Below, one piece after another: positions 50,927 to 60,667 of a stretch of DNA of 64,000 nucleotides (its first letter is position 1; each line of letters starts with the position of its first letter). This DNA comes from Saccharicrinis sp963677655. GTDB taxonomy: Bacteria > Bacteroidota > Bacteroidia > Bacteroidales > Marinilabiliaceae. Under the pieces are notes generated by a model. That model saw only the letters and a list, made by a program, of their open reading frames with translations, was not told the DNA's origin and did no database searches. The DNA lies in the NCBI GenBank assembly GCA_963677655.1, contig OY782088.1; one strand, given 5' to 3'. The position numbers and the translations under genes are program-made.

Positions 50927-53806
50927 ATGTTTAAGCAAGATAAAAGCTACCTAACTAAAGGGAGAGCACTTAGTACACTCCTGTTTTTAGGAATACTAAT
51001 GTCCTTTTCATTCTCAACTAACGCATTTGCACAGTCTGACTATGACTTACTTAAGGGTCAGAGCTGTGTAAATTGTTTTTCTTCTCAAATCATTTCAAGT
51101 GATTTATCTGATGGGTGTTTAACCATAAAATTAGAAGTCTCTGCAGGCGATTCTTGTTCCTCGGCATTATCACACCTTACTGTTGGAGTACCATGTGGAA
51201 CAATAAGCAATGTATCTAATTCTGAAGGTTGGGATATTGAAAGTCCTTCTACTGACCCAACAACAGGAATTTCCGGTTTTAAAATTGACAATATCTCAGA
51301 CTTTGGAGAAGACAAAACTCCAGGAACTTTTCTTATAGAATATACTGTTTGCTCTGATAATGAAGATTGTCTTAAAAACCTAATGGATAAAATAACCATT
51401 GCTTATAAAGCAGGTACCTGTGTCTTCTATCAGGATTTAGAAAATCAAAATAAATTATCAGCAACCCTGACCAAAAGTGACATCTCTTGTTATGGAGGAA
51501 ATAATGGAGCCATAAATACAGAAGTTAACGGAGGTACCCCCCCTTACAGTTTTCAATGGAATAATGGTAGTACATCACAAAACATTTCAGGCTTACGAAT
51601 TGGAGAATATGAAGTAACAATCACTGATGCAAGTGGTGAATCTATTAGTTTGAGCACTGAACTTATTCAACCAGAAACTCCTATTACAATTGAAGGTTCC
51701 ATAACTCATGCTTCGTGCAACAGTAATGATGGAGCTATTGATGTAACTGTTTCTGGAGGTACTCCTCCCTATTCGTATGTATGGACAGGCAACAAAACAA
51801 CCGAAGATTTAAGTAACATTTATGCGGGCACTTATTCTTTGCGCGTATATGATTTTGTAGGTTGTACCATGTCTGCATCATTTACACTGACTGAAGATTC
51901 AGATTTAGACGTTACGTTAACACCGAATTTTCTTCAATGCCACCAAGAAGGAAAAGGAGAGATTACCAGCTCTGTAACCGGAGGTACAGAACCATATACA
52001 TATCTATGGTCAAACAACGACACAACTGCCAATATTTCTTCTGCCAACTCTGGTTCATATAGTTTAACTGTATCAGATGCCAATGGTTGTACTATAACAA
52101 AATCAACATATATAGGAATTACTTCTTTATCCCTTTCAACTTCAGTTGTTAATCCAACCTGTTACGGAGGTGATGATGGTGAAATTTCTGTAACCAATGT
52201 ATATTATGGAACTGCGCCATATACGTATTTGTGGGATACGGGAGATACTACTGCGATTTTATCTGATATTTCATCAGGTAGATATAAGGTAACTGTAACT
52301 GATGCCAATGGATGTTCTGTTACTCGCTCTGTGAACCTGGCTGATCGTCAGGCATTGAATATTAATTATTCAATCTCACCAAGGAGTTGTCAAGGTGAAG
52401 AAGACATTGTTATTAATTTAACAGGATCAGGAGGTTTAGAACCTTATCAGTTTTATTACAACGAAAATGAAATCTCATCAACTTTCACTGTTACTTCTGA
52501 AGGAACATATGATGTTACAATAAAAGATGCATTAGGTTGTGAAACAACAGAAACCATTGTCATCTCAAACTCTGAAACGACGTTAAACGTTGATGCAAAT
52601 GTTTCACAACCTGCATGCGGAGAATCCAACACCGGGGCTGCGGACATAACAATAACAGGAGGTAGCTCTCCTTACCAAATTAATTGGTCTGATGGTGAAA
52701 CTTCTCAATACAGAGATAATTTATTACCTGGAGAATATACCGTTGAAGTTATAGACGCAAAAGGCTGTTATGCAACAACAAGTTTCGAGATTTCAGAAGC
52801 CAATATTGTAGAAGCCAATATAACTACACCTGCACAAGAAATAATGTGCGAAACAGGTGGATTAATAGTAAATTCTGTATGGCAGGGTGCTGATACTTAT
52901 ACCTGGGAAGTAATTTCAGATGACAATTCATGGTATATTGAAAACTCTTCTATTGATAATTTATCCATTTTTGTTGGTACAGGATCTGCAGATATTATCT
53001 ATACTGTAATGGATACTGAAGGATGTCTGGATTCAGATACTATTAGTTTATCGTGTATTAATTCAAATGATGATTCTGATAATACAGATAATAATAATGG
53101 TGATAATTCCAACAGCGATGATTCAGATATCACTCAAGATGAAGACGGATATAAAGATTGTTTTTACAGTAAAATTACTTCAATTACTCCGGTTGATGAA
53201 AGTGGATGTTACACAATTAATATGACAGTAACTACCAGTGGTGAATGCGAACATGAACTATCTCACTTAACAGTTGGTGTAGACAATGCTGCGATAAGCT
53301 CTGTTTATAACTCTGATAATTACCCTATTGAAAGTAACTTTACTGATCCTACTACTGGTGTATATGGTTTTAAAATTGACAACATAGAAAATTTTGGACA
53401 ATCAGGTACTGATCAGTTTAATATTGAATTTGATGCTTGTTTTGCAGATGGTTTATTACCTGAAACAATTAATGTTGCATATAAATCATCCAATAGTTAT
53501 ACGATTCAAGTCATTAATATTTTTGAAGATGGCAGCTCTGAAAAAGGATTAGAAGTTAAGGCATACCCAAATCCATTCAAAGACAATATTAATTTTTCAA
53601 TTCTTTCAATGAATAATACAGACGGAGAATTAGCTATCTATAATACTTATGGTGAGAAAATTAAAACTATATATATTGGAACTTTTTTAGCCAATATTGA
53701 GTATACATTTACATATCAAGGCGGTAACATTAGCGATAGATTATTATTTTATAAATTAACCACTAACAAAGGTGTTGTTCAAGGCAAATTATTAAAGGTT
53801 AAATAA
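50927..53806 (+). CDS. Secreted SprB-repeat protein with a type IX secretion tail
   Basis: The 959-residue protein has a signal peptide ending AFA-Q (residue 35). A cysteine-containing domain (about 47-165) is followed by six SprB-type repeats (about 176-625), recognisable by GGTPPYSFQW, GTAPYTYLW and VTDANGCS motifs. A further Ig-like segment, an Asp/Asn-rich linker (712-741), a second copy of the first domain (742-854) and a C-terminal sorting domain (876-959, YPNPFKDNINF then LLFYKLTTNKG) follow. SprB is a gliding adhesin of Flavobacteria; here an extracellular adhesive role is inferred. Export by the T9SS follows from the tail. Confidence 0.9.
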   Translation: MFKQDKSYLTKGRALSTLLFLGILMSFSFSTNAFAQSDYDLLKGQSCVNCFSSQIISSDLSDGCLTIKLEVSAGDSCSSALSHLTVGVPCGTISNVSNSEGWDIESPSTDPTTGISGFKIDNISDFGEDKTPGTFLIEYTVCSDNEDCLKNLMDKITIAYKAGTCVFYQDLENQNKLSATLTKSDISCYGGNNGAINTEVNGGTPPYSFQWNNGSTSQNISGLRIGEYEVTITDASGESISLSTELIQPETPITIEGSITHASCNSNDGAIDVTVSGGTPPYSYVWTGNKTTEDLSNIYAGTYSLRVYDFVGCTMSASFTLTEDSDLDVTLTPNFLQCHQEGKGEITSSVTGGTEPYTYLWSNNDTTANISSANSGSYSLTVSDANGCTITKSTYIGITSLSLSTSVVNPTCYGGDDGEISVTNVYYGTAPYTYLWDTGDTTAILSDISSGRYKVTVTDANGCSVTRSVNLADRQALNINYSISPRSCQGEEDIVINLTGSGGLEPYQFYYNENEISSTFTVTSEGTYDVTIKDALGCETTETIVISNSETTLNVDANVSQPACGESNTGAADITITGGSSPYQINWSDGETSQYRDNLLPGEYTVEVIDAKGCYATTSFEISEANIVEANITTPAQEIMCETGGLIVNSVWQGADTYTWEVISDDNSWYIENSSIDNLSIFVGTGSADIIYTVMDTEGCLDSDTISLSCINSNDDSDNTDNNNGDNSNSDDSDITQDEDGYKDCFYSKITSITPVDESGCYTINMTVTTSGECEHELSHLTVGVDNAAISSVYNSDNYPIESNFTDPTTGVYGFKIDNIENFGQSGTDQFNIEFDACFADGLLPETINVAYKSSNSYTIQVINIFEDGSSEKGLEVKAYPNPFKDNINFSILSMNNTDGELAIYNTYGEKIKTIYIGTFLANIEYTFTYQGGNISDRLLFYKLTTNKGVVQGKLLKVK

Positions 53807-53852
53807 TTGTCCGAGAGAGAGTGAGAGATAGATTAGTGTTGATTTTTTCATA

Positions 53853-53905
53853 TAGTTAGGTTTAGGTTAGAAAAAAGGGGTTAATTCATTGAATTTCCCC
53901 TTTTT
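53853..53905 (+). terminator. Terminator after the SprB-repeat gene, preceded by a TTAGGTTTAGGTT motif
   Basis: AAAAAGGGG pairs with CCCCTTTTT, with an inner AATTC/GAATT stem. The motif TTAGGTTTAGGTTAG lies directly before the stem; a similar motif precedes hairpins at 60.45-60.6 kb. Confidence 0.75.
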
Positions 53906-54027
53906 CTCGTTTATAAAAAACAATTGATCATTAAACCTCGTTCTTATCAGAAAAAACAATACGCAATAAAATTCAACTATAAGAATTCATAATATTACTT
54001 ATTCATTAAATAATTCAACGAAAAAAC

Positions 54028-54035
54028 TATTTTTG
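54028..54035 (+). promoter_or_regulatory. Promoter -7 element of tsaB
   Basis: TATTTTTG followed by CAC, exact TAnnTTTG, 23 nt before the ATG. Confidence 0.6.
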
Positions 54036-54058
54036 CACTTTAAATAAAACTATAAACA

Positions 54059-54754
54059 ATGGCATTAATTCTTTCTCTAGAAACATCAACTAAAGTTTGT
54101 TCTGTTTGTCTTTCTGAAAACGACAAGATTATTGCAAAAAAGGAGTTATTTGAAGCAAATTCACATGCAACTCACCTAACTGTTTTTATTCAGGATTTAT
54201 TTGATGAAGTAAAAGAAATAACTATAAAAGATATTGATGCAATTGCTGTTAGTAGCGGACCTGGCTCATATACAGGTTTAAGAATTGGTGTTTCTGTTGC
54301 CAAAGGAATATGCTATGCCTTAAATAAGCCATTAATAGCAATAACTTCTTTAGAAGCATTGACTCATGCCGCAAGTTCTGCTGATCTATTAACAAAAGAA
54401 ACCCTAATATGCCCAATGATAGATGCACGAAGAATGGAAGTGTATACGGCTTTATTTGATTCTGATTTTCAACTAACAAATAAAATCACCGCTGAAATTA
54501 TTGACGAAAATAGTTACAAAAAAGAGTTAGCAGATCATCCCATTATCTTTCTTGGAGATGGGGCTGAAAAATGCAAAGATATTATAAAAAGTAATAATGC
54601 TATTTTTCTTGATAATAAAGCTCCTCTTGCTTCTAATATGGTAAAAATAGCATACCAAAAATTTCAGGATAAAGAATTTGAAGACGTCGCATATTTTGAA
54701 CCTTTCTACTTAAAAGATTTTGTAGCAACCACACCAAAGAAAAAAGTCCTTTAA
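54059..54754 (+). CDS. tsaB: tRNA threonylcarbamoyladenosine biosynthesis protein TsaB
   Basis: The 231-residue protein has the ASKHA-fold start ILSLETSTKVCSVCLS and the TsaB block AIAVSSGPGSYTGLRIGVSVAKGICYAL, then ICPMIDARRMEVYTALF. TsaB is the inactive TsaD homologue that scaffolds TsaD and TsaE in making t6A37 of tRNAs. It has its own promoter. Confidence 0.94.
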   Translation: MALILSLETSTKVCSVCLSENDKIIAKKELFEANSHATHLTVFIQDLFDEVKEITIKDIDAIAVSSGPGSYTGLRIGVSVAKGICYALNKPLIAITSLEALTHAASSADLLTKETLICPMIDARRMEVYTALFDSDFQLTNKITAEIIDENSYKKELADHPIIFLGDGAEKCKDIIKSNNAIFLDNKAPLASNMVKIAYQKFQDKEFEDVAYFEPFYLKDFVATTPKKKVL

Positions 54755-54851
54755 ATTTCTTTATTTGATAATCAACAAACTCAGGTAATAATTAGTTATA
54801 TTATTGGCTTAATAATTGCTATTTTGTATAAGTAATTAATACAGGAAGTTT

Positions 54852-55652
54852 ATGATTAACATCAAGAAAATTGTATTTATCATTGCTTTTATGGCTATTA
54901 CATCCATCTCTATTTCTCAGGGAACAACAGCCTCGAGCACAAATGCTTTTCAATCAGGAGAATATTTAAAGTATAGCATCAGATATAGTTTTATTACCGG
55001 CGGTTACGTAACTTTTACCGTGAAAGACTCAATCTGGAACAATACCTCATCCAATTACGTAGAATTGAGTGCAAAAGCTACCGGATTAATCGATGCGTTG
55101 TATAAAATACGAGATAAATACGTAAGTTTCATTGATAAAACTACAGATCAACCTATTAAATCAATTAGAGACATAAAAGAGGGAGGCTACAAATATTACA
55201 ATGAGGTTACTTATGATTATAGTTCTTTCGAAGACGACTCAATAACAATTGAAAGCAAAAAGTCAGGATTGGTAAAAGTTCCTTCAAACATACAAGATAT
55301 TTTATCGGCATTTTATTACGCCAGAAAATATGACTTTAACGATGATCTTAAAAAAGGAGATGTATTAGCATATACGACCTATTTCAGTGATGAAATCTTT
55401 CCTCTTCGTATAAAATACATTCGTACAGAAACCATTAATACTGAATATGGAAAAATGGAGTGCTATCTTTTTCATCCTGTAACTGAAGTAGGTCGTGCAT
55501 TTAAAACCGAGGAGGATATGAAAATATGGATTTCAAGAGATGATAATAGAATTCCTGTAAGAGTAAAAGTAAATTTACGGGTTGGTTCTTTTATTTGTGA
55601 TTTAATTGAATTCAGGGGGTTAAACAATTCATTTAGTTGTATAAGAAATTAA
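54852..55652 (+). CDS. DUF3108 secreted protein
   Basis: The 266-residue protein has a signal peptide (IVFIIAFMAITSISISQG) and the DUF3108 pattern: QSGEYLKYSIRYSFITGGYVTF, then ATGLIDALYKIRDKYVSFID and RTETINTEYGKMECYLFHP. The fold is a lipocalin-like barrel by family knowledge; the function is unknown. It lies between tsaB and efp and is probably periplasmic. Confidence 0.82.
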   Translation: MINIKKIVFIIAFMAITSISISQGTTASSTNAFQSGEYLKYSIRYSFITGGYVTFTVKDSIWNNTSSNYVELSAKATGLIDALYKIRDKYVSFIDKTTDQPIKSIRDIKEGGYKYYNEVTYDYSSFEDDSITIESKKSGLVKVPSNIQDILSAFYYARKYDFNDDLKKGDVLAYTTYFSDEIFPLRIKYIRTETINTEYGKMECYLFHPVTEVGRAFKTEEDMKIWISRDDNRIPVRVKVNLRVGSFICDLIEFRGLNNSFSCIRN

Positions 55653-55722
55653 AATCATACAAAAAAGAGATCTTTCTCAATATTAATTAGCCCTTATAAA
55701 CTAGCTATTTAAAGTATTTGAT

Positions 55723-55730
55723 TATTTTTG
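55723..55730 (+). promoter_or_regulatory. Promoter -7 element of efp
   Basis: TATTTTTG followed by CAG, exact TAnnTTTG, 46 nt before the ATG. Confidence 0.6.
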
Positions 55731-55776
55731 CAGAACTTTTATATACAAAGATAATTTTAATACTTTTTTAAATACT

Positions 55777-56346
55777 ATGGCAACAACAGCTGATATTAGA
55801 AACGGGATGTGCATTTCATTTAAAAATGATTTATATGCAGTTGTGCAGTTTCAGCATGTGAAACCTGGGAAAGGACCTGCTTTTGTGAGAACTAAATTAA
55901 AAAGTATCTCAACTGGAAAAGTAATTGATAACACCTTTTCAGCAGGACATAAAATTGATGAGCAACGTGTAGAACGTAGATCTTATCAATATTTATACAA
56001 AGACGATATGGGTTACATTTTCATGAACAACGAAACTTATGAGCAAGTACCTATCGAAGAAAAGTTAATTGAAAACCACGACTTATTAAAAGATGGTTTA
56101 AATTGTGAAGTAGTTTATCACGCAGATACAGAAACTCCGTTATTAGTTGATTTACCAATGCACATTGAGTTCGAAGTTACATATACTGAACCAGGTGTCA
56201 GAGGAGATACTTCTTCAACAAACTCATTAAAACCTGCAACTATTGATACTGGAGCAACAATTATGGTTCCTTTATTTGTTGACACAGGTGACTGGATCAA
56301 AGTAGACACTCGTGATAGATCTTACGTTGAAAGAGTAAAAAAATAA
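55777..56346 (+). CDS. efp: Elongation factor P
   Basis: The 189-residue protein has the KOW-like N-terminal domain with the tip loop KPGKGPAFV (Lys32), the two OB domains and the closing signature GDWIKVDTRDRSYVERVKK. EF-P rescues ribosomes stalled on polyproline. The tip is a Lys, so a modification enzyme (EpmA-type or other) is possible, but none is nearby. Confidence 0.96.
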   Translation: MATTADIRNGMCISFKNDLYAVVQFQHVKPGKGPAFVRTKLKSISTGKVIDNTFSAGHKIDEQRVERRSYQYLYKDDMGYIFMNNETYEQVPIEEKLIENHDLLKDGLNCEVVYHADTETPLLVDLPMHIEFEVTYTEPGVRGDTSSTNSLKPATIDTGATIMVPLFVDTGDWIKVDTRDRSYVERVKK

Positions 56347-56362
56347 ACTCAAATAATTAAAT

Positions 56363-56392
56363 TAAGCCTTGTTACTCATAACAGGGCTTTTT
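56363..56392 (+). terminator. Terminator after efp
   Basis: AAGCCTTGTT pairs with AACAGGGCTT with one G-T pair, then Ts. Confidence 0.85.
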
Positions 56393-56462
56393 AATTTACA
56401 ATATCTGTTTTTGCATTAATTTTTTTAATAACTTACCATATCAACGGTATTAATTATAGTAA

Positions 56463-57695
56463 ATGGTAACCCAACTTCAGAAAAAAAGACTACGCCTTTT
56501 TAAAGACAGATTAAATATCCTATTGGATATTGCTCAAACAATTAATGAGGATCATAGTATTGAAGACTTGCTTTCGGAGTTCGAAATTCTATTAAGAGAA
56601 GAACTTGAAGTTGGTAAGATATTAGTTTTTACTCAGACGAAAGGAAAATGGAAAAACCTTTTAAATTCAGGAGTTAATAAAAAAGAAGTAGTAAATATTG
56701 ATGTTGAAACTGATCTTCTTCAATATAAGAATATTGAAAATATAACGATTTCACACCCTCCTCAGTTAAAAGGATTTGATGCAGTAATTCCTCTATTTCA
56801 CAAATTTAAGGCTATTGGTTACGTATTAATAGGTGATGTTGATGAAGATCATCCTGGAATTAGTCCTACTATTAAACATCTAAAATTAATTCAAATCATC
56901 TCAAACCTGATTATTGTTTTTATTGAAAACAAAAGAATGCAGGAAGAACTTCTTGAACAAGAGGCTTTACGCAAAGAGATGGAATTGGCATCAAGAATCC
57001 AAACGCAATTAGTTCCTGCAGATAATCATTTACCAATAAGTACAAAATATTCAATACACACTTTTTATCATCCTCAATTTGAAGTTGGTGGTGACTACTA
57101 TGATTTTATTAAGTTATCTAAAAACGTATTAGGTTTCTGTATTGCAGATGTATCCGGAAAAGGAATCTCTGCAGCAATGGTAATGTCAAACTTTCAGGCA
57201 GTATTTAGAGCACTTTATACTTCTCGTACAAGTCTTAAAAAATTAGTACATATGCTTAATCATAAGGTTAACAAAAGTGCTAACAGCGAAAAGTTCATTA
57301 CCATGTTTTTGGGAAAATACAATACAATCACCCGAAAATTGTCTTATGTTAATGCAGGTCACTTACCTCCTATGCTTTTTGACCCTAAAAAGAGACACAT
57401 GATTAATCTTGATAAAGGTTGTATTGGATTAGGAATGCTTGATGAAATTCCTTCTGTTGAAATAGGCAAAATCAAGGTTCCCCACGAAGCTAAATTCCTT
57501 GCATTTACAGACGGCTTGGTGGAACTTGAAACAGGAGGTACTGTTGAATCAGGTATGCAAGCTGTTGAAGATATCATTTCGAACAAATACGATGTTGAAA
57601 AAAACATGCAGCAACTTAAAAGTTTAATAAATGAGCAACTTGAGATTGGTTCTGTATTTGATGATATTTCTATTACCGCAATTCAGTTCAAATAA
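56463..57695 (+). CDS. SpoIIE/RsbU-type PP2C phosphatase with an N-terminal GAF-like domain
   Basis: The 410-residue protein has an N-terminal GAF-like region (about 10-165), a short coiled coil, and a C-terminal PP2C domain with ELASRIQTQLVP, GGDYYDFIKL, IADVSGKGISAAMVMS, YVNAGHLPPML and FTDGLVELE plus a final DDIS motif. Metal-binding Asp residues are present. RsbU-like enzymes dephosphorylate anti-anti-sigma factors; no such partner or anti-sigma kinase lies nearby, so the substrate is unknown. Confidence 0.88.
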   Translation: MVTQLQKKRLRLFKDRLNILLDIAQTINEDHSIEDLLSEFEILLREELEVGKILVFTQTKGKWKNLLNSGVNKKEVVNIDVETDLLQYKNIENITISHPPQLKGFDAVIPLFHKFKAIGYVLIGDVDEDHPGISPTIKHLKLIQIISNLIIVFIENKRMQEELLEQEALRKEMELASRIQTQLVPADNHLPISTKYSIHTFYHPQFEVGGDYYDFIKLSKNVLGFCIADVSGKGISAAMVMSNFQAVFRALYTSRTSLKKLVHMLNHKVNKSANSEKFITMFLGKYNTITRKLSYVNAGHLPPMLFDPKKRHMINLDKGCIGLGMLDEIPSVEIGKIKVPHEAKFLAFTDGLVELETGGTVESGMQAVEDIISNKYDVEKNMQQLKSLINEQLEIGSVFDDISITAIQFK

Positions 57696-57697
57696 AA

Positions 57698-57725
57698 AGG
57701 GAGCTAAATAATTAACTCCCTTCTC
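57698..57725 (+). terminator. Terminator after the PP2C gene
   Basis: AAGGGAG-TAA pairs with TTA-CTCCCTT around a short loop. It also lies beyond the 3' end of the convergent gene. Confidence 0.75.
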
Positions 57726-57746
57726 ATTAAAATCAATACTCTCTCT

Positions 57747-60260
57747 TTAATTCTTTTCTTTCCAATATTTATATCCTACAAATAACACTAGTAACAGTAT
57801 AATAATTGAACTTAATAATGCTATTATCTGACCAAGCTTATAGGATTTTGGCTCAAACTTGAATACTAATTCGTGACTACCTGAAGGTAATTCTACTGCT
57901 CTTAAGATATAATCTGCTCTACAAATATCGATTGTCTTTCCATCTAAATACGCATTCCATCCTTTAGGATAATATATCTGAGAAAAAACTGCAACTTGAG
58001 TTTGAGGAATTTCATATTTATATGTCAACTGATTAGGCTTATAATCTGTTAACTCTATATTACCCTGAATTGAATCGACTTTGTAACTTTTTAGCAATGA
58101 AAATTCCGAAGTATTTACAACTGCCTTTTCTTTTAAATCAACATAACCTAATGCATCAATAACAGCATCCGGAGAATCTACAGGATATGTTTCTTTAATA
58201 AACCATACATCACCACATGTATTGTTATTAATGATAGGTTCTGAATTTGGATTATATACGATATACTTTGCATTCAACATATTTAACACAGGCATTTCTG
58301 CAAGTTTAGATTGAATGGACTGTTCATTACCCTGACTTTGAAGAACACTTGTTAAAGTTTGCCAATCTTTAGCCAAATAGTAATCAATTACATCCTGATA
58401 TCTCCTTAATTTCGCCCCATGAAAACCTCCAATTGATTGATGGTGAAATGATGTATTTACTTCAGTAAAAGGATTTCTATAAATAGTAAAAACTCTTTCT
58501 CCATCTTTTTTAACTGCATTTATAGCAATATCTGAAGGTGTTAACTCAAATGTTTGAGTTACTTTCCTCTTACTTTGAAAATGATCATTATTTAAATATC
58601 TTTTATCCACACTCCATAGGTCAATAATAATAAGCAGACCTAATCCCCAGATAACATACTTTTTAGGCAATTTATTTGTAGCAAATAACCACAACGATCC
58701 AGAAGCGATTAAAATAAAAGCAAAACTTCTAAATGCATCCGCCTTAAGCAATGACATTCTAGCTAACTTTAAATTATAAAGTAGATCATCAAAATATTGA
58801 GAAACCTGAGTAGCTTGAGCTGCATTCTGTTGAATATATTGTTGCTTTTGCTGTAAAATAGCACTAAGCTCCATGTCACTTATAAAATTAAAGAATGCAG
58901 CAGGGAAAAGATAGAACAACAAACTTATACCACCTGACAATCCAAATGCAGCCAAAAATTTCCAACTTTTTTCTTTAATCAAATTAGGATCATTATACAC
59001 CTCTCTTAAACCTAAAAATCCAAGTGTAGGAATAGTAAAAGAGGCAATAACCATCGCCATTTCTACCGTACGAAATTTATTGTATAACGGGAAATGGTAA
59101 AACATAAAATCAGTAAAACCAGGAAAATGCTTACCCCACGATAAAAAGAATGAAAATATTGTTCCTGCAATTAACCACCATTTATCCGGACCTTTATAAA
59201 ATAATAGCCCGATGAAAAATAAAAAACATATAATAGCCCCTGCATAAACAGGCCCTGATGTAAATGTTCTTCCACCCCAATATTGACTTTGAGCTGCAAC
59301 TGTTTCTTTAAATTGACTATCTACTTCTTTTAAAGCATCCTTATTATTTCCGATAGCTTCTGATGCTCCACCAACTGCATTTGGGACCAACAAAGTCCAG
59401 GTTCCTATTGGCTCTAAACTCCAATCTAATGCATAATCTTTATCTAACCCACTATGAACCTTTTCTCCTTCACTAGCTTGAAGATCTGATTTACCCCTAA
59501 TACTATATTTTCCATACTCGTATGTAGTCCATAAATTAGAAATATTTGGTAGTATTGCTAAAAAAGCAGCAATGACAAGAACTCCAGTAGATTTAGCTAC
59601 AGATGAAAGTGTTTTATTAATCGCAGCATATACTATCCTTGAAATAACAATAATTCCAACTAATAAAGCTAAATAATAGGTGATTTGAACATGGTTATAG
59701 GCTATCTGAAGCCCTAAAGCTATGGCCGTAAATAATCCTCCAAGCAATCTGTTACGATTATAAGTATATAAAACGCCTGCTACTACCGGAGCCATTAAAG
59801 CAATTGTATATGCCTTTGTAATATGTCCAGCAATGATAATAATGAGGTTATAAGAACCAAAAGCAAACGCAATAGCTCCAATTAAACTCATCCATTTATC
59901 TAATTTACAACTCAATAGAAAGATGTAAAATCCTAACATATACAAAAAAAGAATCGCTACAGTTTTATATGGAAGACCTAATCTTGATATACGGTTTATA
60001 TAGGAATAAATATTTTTTGAAGAATCTCCTTTAATTTGATATGCAGGCATACCTCCAAACATGCTATTCGTCCATTGCGATTTTTCACCAGTATTAGCTT
60101 CAAAAGATTTCAACTCTTGAGCCATACCAATCGCATGACTTTGATCTAATTGAGGTAGTTCTTTGTTTTCTAGTACCGGACTGAAATATGCAAAGCTCAG
60201 CGCCATAAACAAAACTACTGCACCTATATAAGGAAGAAATGATTTTAATTTATCCATCAT
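57747..60260 (-). CDS. YfhO family membrane protein
   Basis: The 837-residue protein has about 12-13 membrane helices, an extracytoplasmic N-terminal loop with MFGGMPAYQIKG, a large periplasmic domain (about 540-790) and a last helix (IALLSSIIILLLVLFVGYKYW). It contains YYPKGWNAYLDGK and KFEPKSYKLGQ near the end, typical of YfhO proteins, which resemble GT-C-type glycosyltransferases and may modify cell-wall or lipid glycans. A specific substrate is unknown. A second ATG one codon in is possible. Confidence 0.87.
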   Translation of the reverse strand: MMDKLKSFLPYIGAVVLFMALSFAYFSPVLENKELPQLDQSHAIGMAQELKSFEANTGEKSQWTNSMFGGMPAYQIKGDSSKNIYSYINRISRLGLPYKTVAILFLYMLGFYIFLLSCKLDKWMSLIGAIAFAFGSYNLIIIIAGHITKAYTIALMAPVVAGVLYTYNRNRLLGGLFTAIALGLQIAYNHVQITYYLALLVGIIVISRIVYAAINKTLSSVAKSTGVLVIAAFLAILPNISNLWTTYEYGKYSIRGKSDLQASEGEKVHSGLDKDYALDWSLEPIGTWTLLVPNAVGGASEAIGNNKDALKEVDSQFKETVAAQSQYWGGRTFTSGPVYAGAIICFLFFIGLLFYKGPDKWWLIAGTIFSFFLSWGKHFPGFTDFMFYHFPLYNKFRTVEMAMVIASFTIPTLGFLGLREVYNDPNLIKEKSWKFLAAFGLSGGISLLFYLFPAAFFNFISDMELSAILQQKQQYIQQNAAQATQVSQYFDDLLYNLKLARMSLLKADAFRSFAFILIASGSLWLFATNKLPKKYVIWGLGLLIIIDLWSVDKRYLNNDHFQSKRKVTQTFELTPSDIAINAVKKDGERVFTIYRNPFTEVNTSFHHQSIGGFHGAKLRRYQDVIDYYLAKDWQTLTSVLQSQGNEQSIQSKLAEMPVLNMLNAKYIVYNPNSEPIINNNTCGDVWFIKETYPVDSPDAVIDALGYVDLKEKAVVNTSEFSLLKSYKVDSIQGNIELTDYKPNQLTYKYEIPQTQVAVFSQIYYPKGWNAYLDGKTIDICRADYILRAVELPSGSHELVFKFEPKSYKLGQIIALLSSIIILLLVLFVGYKYWKEKN

Positions 60261-60450
60261 GATATTTTTGTTTTTGAAGTGCTAAAAATAGATAAAAACA
60301 CATTACTCTGCAATTACATACCTAAACTATAGCACATTAGTTTTTAATTGAGTCACATTTAGTTAATTGATGTTAATTTTTAAACTATTTAATTTTATGG
60401 CATACACTTTGCAATAAATAATTTTGAAAGGCAAAAGAGTTTTTCACACA

Positions 60451-60499
60451 TTAGGTTAGGGTTTAAGTTTATTAACTGGAGCATTTAATGCTCCAGTTA
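60451..60499 (+). ncRNA. Possible small RNA 3' end or orphan terminator
   Basis: Motif TTAGGTTAGGGTTTAAG is followed by a perfect 12-bp stem (TAACTGGAGCAT with ATGCTCCAGTTA). No gene ends nearby on the plus strand, so the hairpin has no obvious mRNA to terminate. The T-run is weak. Confidence 0.3.
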
Positions 60500-60561
60500 G
60501 TTATTTTCAATTACAATTTTGAAGTTTTTTTTTCATAATAAATTAAGGTTTAGGTTTAAAT

Positions 60562-60594
60562 AAAAAAGAGGGATTTTTCAATCCCTCTTTTTTT
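60562..60594. terminator. Bidirectional terminator hairpin
   Basis: AAAAAAGAGGGATT pairs with AATCCCTCTTTTTT around TTTC. The stem is preceded by AAGGTTTAGGTTTAAA. No gene of either strand ends immediately next to it except galE, whose own terminator comes first. Confidence 0.7.
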
Positions 60595-60616
60595 ATAGTA
60601 TAATCATAAAAGGACA

Positions 60617-60648
60617 TAAAAAAAGGTTGTCCTGAATAGAACAACCTT
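60617..60648 (-). terminator. Terminator after galE
   Basis: On the minus strand AAGGTTGT pairs with ACAACCTT, followed by a T-run, 20 nt past the galE stop. Confidence 0.82.
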
Positions 60649-60667
60649 AAATCGCTTTTGAAGAAAT

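Larger units (their letters stand above)
60261..60667. other. Non-coding region with three strong hairpins
   Basis: No ORF is credible. It contains an inverted-repeat hairpin at 60473-60499, a bidirectional terminator at 60562-60594 and the galE terminator at 60623-60648. TTAGGTTAGGG and AAGGTTTAGGTTT lie just before the first two. Confidence 0.6.
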
